A stretch of 8,257 nt of DNA, taken from contig VGEJ01000099.1 in the NCBI GenBank assembly GCA_016869335.1, positions 1-8,257 of the forward strand. The letters are read 5' to 3'. This document shows positions 6,603 to 8,257 of this stretch, piece after piece. The DNA is from Alphaproteobacteria bacterium. GTDB lineage: Bacteria; Pseudomonadota; Alphaproteobacteria; VGEJ01. The notes beneath the pieces are model-generated. The model saw only the letters and a list, made by a program, of their open reading frames with translations, made no database searches and had not been told where the DNA came from. The position numbers and the translations under genes were made by a program. How positions within the stretch are numbered: position 1 is the first letter of the stretch; each line of letters opens with the position of its first letter.

Positions 6603-6677
6603 GAGTACTGGTTGGAGCGCAACCGCGAGCTCAACGAGCTCTACCGCGGGCCGCGCTAGCGAGCCTCGCCCGACCGC

Positions 6678-7145
6678 CTAGAGCCAGCGGCGAACGGAGC
6701 GGCGGTAGGCGCGGTAGGCATCGCCGAAGCGCGCCGCAAGATAACGTTCCTCCGGCGCAATCACGCCATAGCGGATCACGACCAGCAGCGGGGCGAGGAC
6801 AGCGAGCGCCCACAGGCTGTCGAGCGCGACGCCGATCCCCGCGTAGATCAGGCTGAGGCTCACGTAGATCGGGTTGCGCGACAGATGGTAGACACCATCG
6901 GTCACCAGAGCCGCGCTCGGTCGCCACGTCTCGACCGGCGTCCGGTGGCGGCGCAGCCGGCTGATCGCTGCCGTCATGCCGCCACAACCCAAGGCCAGCA
7001 GCACGCCGGCGAGGACGAAGCGGGTCGTGCCGATCACGAGCTGGGTTGGTCACAGAAACTCGAGCGCTAAGCCGATAGCGAGCGCGCAGAGATAGAGGAC
7101 GGGTGGGCGGGCCACCACGCCGGCAGTGCCCGCCTCGCCCGCCAT
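6678..7145 (-). pseudogene. Isoprenylcysteine carboxylmethyltransferase-like membrane protein, interrupted by in-frame TGA
   Basis: The frame encodes a protein of the ICMT/PEMT-like membrane methyltransferase superfamily. Diagnostic parts are DGVYHLSRNPIYVS (the RNPxY motif) and the C-terminal PEERYLAARFGDAYRAYRRSVRRWL, the usual EExxL...FGxxYxxY...RW ending. Intact members are about 150-160 residues; from ATG 7145 this one would have 155 codons before its stop, but codon 32 is TGA (7052-7050) in the context LEFL-stop-PTQLVIG. Related proteins commonly have Trp there, so TGG to TGA is the simplest reading. The remaining open part (GTG 7037 to 6678, 119 residues) keeps the motifs but lacks the first membrane helix and has no ribosome site, so a working product is doubtful. 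ATG 7157 is an alternative start. It follows the cyclic-nucleotide-domain gene by 26 bp and was probably in its transcript. Confidence 0.7.
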
Positions 7146-7171
7146 CGCCTGTCCCATCACGGCGGGCCGCG

Positions 7172-7588
7172 CTATAGGCCGTGGCGCTGCGCCCACAGGC
7201 GGTCGAGCCTGTCGCGCTGCGCCGGTTCGAGCGCGTGGGAGAACGCATCGAAGGCCGGGCGTATGCGTTGCACGGCATCGAGCCCGGCAACGGCGATCGC
7301 ACTGGTAGCGGAGCTCTCACCGGTCAAGGCCACCAGTTCGCCGAAGAAGTCGCCCTGGCGATACGACTCATAGGCCACTTCCCGGCCGCCGTCCGAGAAG
7401 TTCACGATCCGTGCCGAGCCCTGGACGATGAAGTAGACGTCGTGGTCGCCATCGTCGCGGTTGAAGATCTGCTCCCCGCGGGCACATCTCCGCCAGCGGC
7501 ACTGCATCTCGAGTCGGTGCCGATCCTCTGCGGGTAGGTCGCAAAACAGCCGAATGCTGCCGAGCCACCTGTGATCAATTGCCGGCAT
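7172..7588 (-). CDS. Cyclic nucleotide-binding domain protein without DNA-binding domain
   Basis: A 138-residue protein that matches the sensory half of Crp/Fnr regulators: WLGSIRLFCDLPAEDRHRLE (8-27), GEQIFNRDD (38-46), VYFIVQGSARIV (51-62) and the phosphate-binding cassette GDFFGELVALTGESSATSAIAV (79-100). The cassette Arg that usually contacts the cyclic phosphate is absent (Ser92-Ser93 in its place), so binding of cAMP or cGMP is uncertain. Full regulators continue for about 90 residues with a dimer helix and a helix-turn-helix; here the protein ends at QRHGL and no such sequence follows in any frame before the next gene. It may be a stand-alone sensor domain or a truncated regulator. The ATG at 7588 is preceded by GGGAAG at short spacing. 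Confidence 0.8.
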   Translation of the reverse strand: MPAIDHRWLGSIRLFCDLPAEDRHRLEMQCRWRRCARGEQIFNRDDGDHDVYFIVQGSARIVNFSDGGREVAYESYRQGDFFGELVALTGESSATSAIAVAGLDAVQRIRPAFDAFSHALEPAQRDRLDRLWAQRHGL

Positions 7589-7678
7589 GGTCTTCCCACC
7601 CCTGGTTCGTCGTCATGGTTGCATCCTAGGGAGGGCTCGCGCGATGCACAGTGACGGCTATACGAATCCTGCGAATCG

Positions 7679-7733
7679 TTAGGGAAGGGTTAACGCAGCC
7701 GCAAAACGGCGGTACCATGCGGGTATTCCCTAA
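7679..7733. repeat. 8-bp inverted repeat flanking the candidate promoter
   Basis: TTAGGGAA at 7679-7686 and its exact reverse complement TTCCCTAA at 7726-7733 are separated by 39 bases; one more pair matches beyond a single mismatch (C7677 with G7735). The arms fall just outside the candidate -35 and just after the candidate -10, positions used by paired operator half-sites. The spacing is long for a single dimeric repressor site, so looping or coincidence must be considered. Confidence 0.35.
7690..7718 (+). promoter_or_regulatory. Candidate sigma-70-type promoter for the 73-residue ORF
   Basis: TTAACG at 7690-7695 (4 of 6 matches to the -35 consensus) and TACCAT at 7713-7718 (4 of 6 to the -10) are separated by exactly 17 bases. 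Transcription would begin near 7725, giving a leader of about 75 bases before the GTG at 7799. The match is moderate and could be chance, but the position and spacing fit. Confidence 0.3.
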
Positions 7734-7798
7734 TGTTGCGGCGAGGTCGGCGTGCTAAGCTTCGGCCGCTTGGGCGCGTCGAGCAGGGGTGACAGGCC

Positions 7799-8020
7799 GT
7801 GGAGCGGTGGAACTACTATTTCGAGCAGTGCCAGGGCATCACGGTGACCGGGGCGACAGTGCGGCTTCCGGCCGGCCTCGGGATCGTCACCTCGGGGGAG
7901 AAGGTCGATTGCGACCAGGTGCTGTTTCCCGCCGGGCAGCGGCACTTCGATCTGATCATCGGCGAGGTCGAACGCCTCGCCCGGCTGGGCTTCGCCAAGC
8001 GCTACGGCAAGCTGAGATAG
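7799..8020 (+). CDS. Hypothetical protein, 73 residues
   Basis: I do not recognise this product. From GTG 7799 the protein begins MERWNYYFEQCQ and ends FAKRYGKLR; it is soluble, without signal peptide or membrane segment. The middle (about 13-55) alternates hydrophobic and polar residues, suggesting beta strands, with VDCDQVLFPAGQ at 37-48, and the end (about 52-73) looks helical and basic. Two cysteines (11 and 39). Third codon positions are strongly G/C as in neighbouring genes, which supports real coding. AGGGG lies about 10 bases before the GTG. It is followed after 45 bp by the MOSC-domain gene on the same strand, so the two may form an operon. Confidence 0.65.
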   Translation: MERWNYYFEQCQGITVTGATVRLPAGLGIVTSGEKVDCDQVLFPAGQRHFDLIIGEVERLARLGFAKRYGKLR

Positions 8021-8028
8021 GACGGTAT

Positions 8029-8044
8029 CCCGCCGCGCGGCGGG
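8029..8044. repeat. Perfect 16-bp GC palindrome between two genes
   Basis: CCCGCCGC followed directly by GCGGCGGG is an exact palindrome lying 8 bases after the stop of the 73-residue ORF and 21 bases before the MOSC gene start. In RNA it would fold as a 6-bp stem with a GCGC loop. There is no T tract after it, so it is more likely an mRNA-stabilising or processing hairpin, or a protein-binding palindrome, than an intrinsic terminator. Confidence 0.45.
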
Positions 8045-8065
8045 CGCGGCAGGCGCGAGGCGGCG

Positions 8066-8257
8066 ATGCCAGCGATCATCGAGCACATCTACGTCGCGGC
8101 CAGCGGCGGTACGGTGATGCGCGAATGCGCTGAGATTCAGGCGCTCGCGGGGCGCGGGCTCGAGGGCGATCGCTACTGCGAGCGGCGCGGCTATTGGACG
8201 AACGTCGATGAGTGCCAGGTCACGCTCATCGCGGCCGAGGACCTCGACGCGATCGCG
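8066..8257 (+). CDS. MOSC domain-containing protein, N-terminal part, cut by window edge
   Basis: The first 64 residues of a MOSC-domain protein (the C-terminal domain of molybdenum cofactor sulfurase, PF03473 type, also found in YiiM/YuaD proteins). The recognisable part is ALAGRGLEGDRY (26-37), where MOSC proteins have their G-x-x-GD-R-Y start, followed by GYWTNVDECQVTLIAAEDLDAI (42-63), typical of the short stand-alone bacterial MOSC proteins. These are thought to bind or transfer sulfur or handle molybdenum cofactor, and the reactive cysteine usually lies further on, outside the window. ATG 8066 has GAGG five bases upstream. The frame remains open to the last base. Confidence 0.85.
   Translation, partial: MPAIIEHIYVAASGGTVMRECAEIQALAGRGLEGDRYCERRGYWTNVDECQVTLIAAEDLDAIA

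Larger units (their letters stand above)
7589..7798. other. Divergent intergenic region, 210 bp
   Basis: Lies between the leftward cyclic-nucleotide-domain gene and the rightward 73-residue ORF. It is richer in A+T than its surroundings around 7655-7735. It holds a plausible plus-strand promoter, an 8-bp inverted repeat around that promoter, and a short direct repeat of CGAATC at 7663-7668 and 7672-7677 (9-bp period). I found no clear minus-strand promoter and no coding frame with good codon use. Confidence 0.55.

Noticed and set aside
6678..7145. UGA read as tryptophan (genetic-code change)
   Set aside because: TGA is used as the normal stop in dppB, dppC, the GST and the flavoenzyme, with start codons overlapping several of them, so a genome-wide reassignment is excluded.
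1..8257. tRNA, rRNA, CRISPR arrays, insertion sequences, phage or toxin-antitoxin genes
   Set aside because: Looked for on both strands; no repeat-spacer pattern, transposase motif, cloverleaf or terminal inverted repeats were found.

Overview
The window is GC-rich throughout, with strong G/C preference at third codon positions, and every recognisable protein has a proteobacterial look. A high-GC proteobacterium, possibly an alphaproteobacterium, is the best guess. That placement is inference, since there is no rRNA or other marker here.

Left part (1-4281, all minus strand, read right to left): a compact operon made of a family-3 SAM-dependent O-methyltransferase followed by two permeases and two ATPases of a dipeptide/oligopeptide (DppBCDF/OppBCDF-type) ABC importer. 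The gaps are 7 bp, -4 bp, +1 bp and -4 bp, so the genes are almost certainly co-transcribed and translationally coupled. The last ATPase runs off the left edge. No substrate-binding protein is visible, so the ligand cannot be read from this window.

Middle (4282-4577): a divergent intergenic region of 296 bp with unusual secondary structure. Its main feature is a 22-position stem with a 14-nt loop, followed on the + strand by a T-rich tract, where no + strand gene lies upstream. It could be the end of a small RNA, a leader attenuator for the rightward genes, or a dispersed palindrome.

Right of that (4578-6403, + strand): a LigE-like glutathione S-transferase overlaps by 1 bp an FAD-dependent oxidoreductase that closely resembles D-arginine dehydrogenase (DauA). 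It keeps the residues that hold the amino-acid carboxylate but appears to lack the acidic residue that recognises the arginine side chain. The likely role is oxidation of D-amino acids of another type.

Next (6468-7588) is a stretch that looks like it is decaying: a tiny lipoprotein with an in-frame amber codon before a coherent continuation, an isoprenylcysteine-methyltransferase-like membrane protein broken by TGA where a Trp is expected, and a cyclic-nucleotide-binding domain protein without the usual DNA-binding part.

Right end (7589-8257): a 210-bp intergenic region with a plausible promoter bracketed by an 8-bp inverted repeat, an unrecognised 73-residue ORF, a perfect 16-bp palindrome, and the start of a MOSC-domain protein cut by the window edge. 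I see no tRNA, rRNA, CRISPR array, insertion sequence or phage gene, and nothing that proves a new biological system. The structured intergenic RNA candidate and the altered DauA-like enzyme are the most interesting items.
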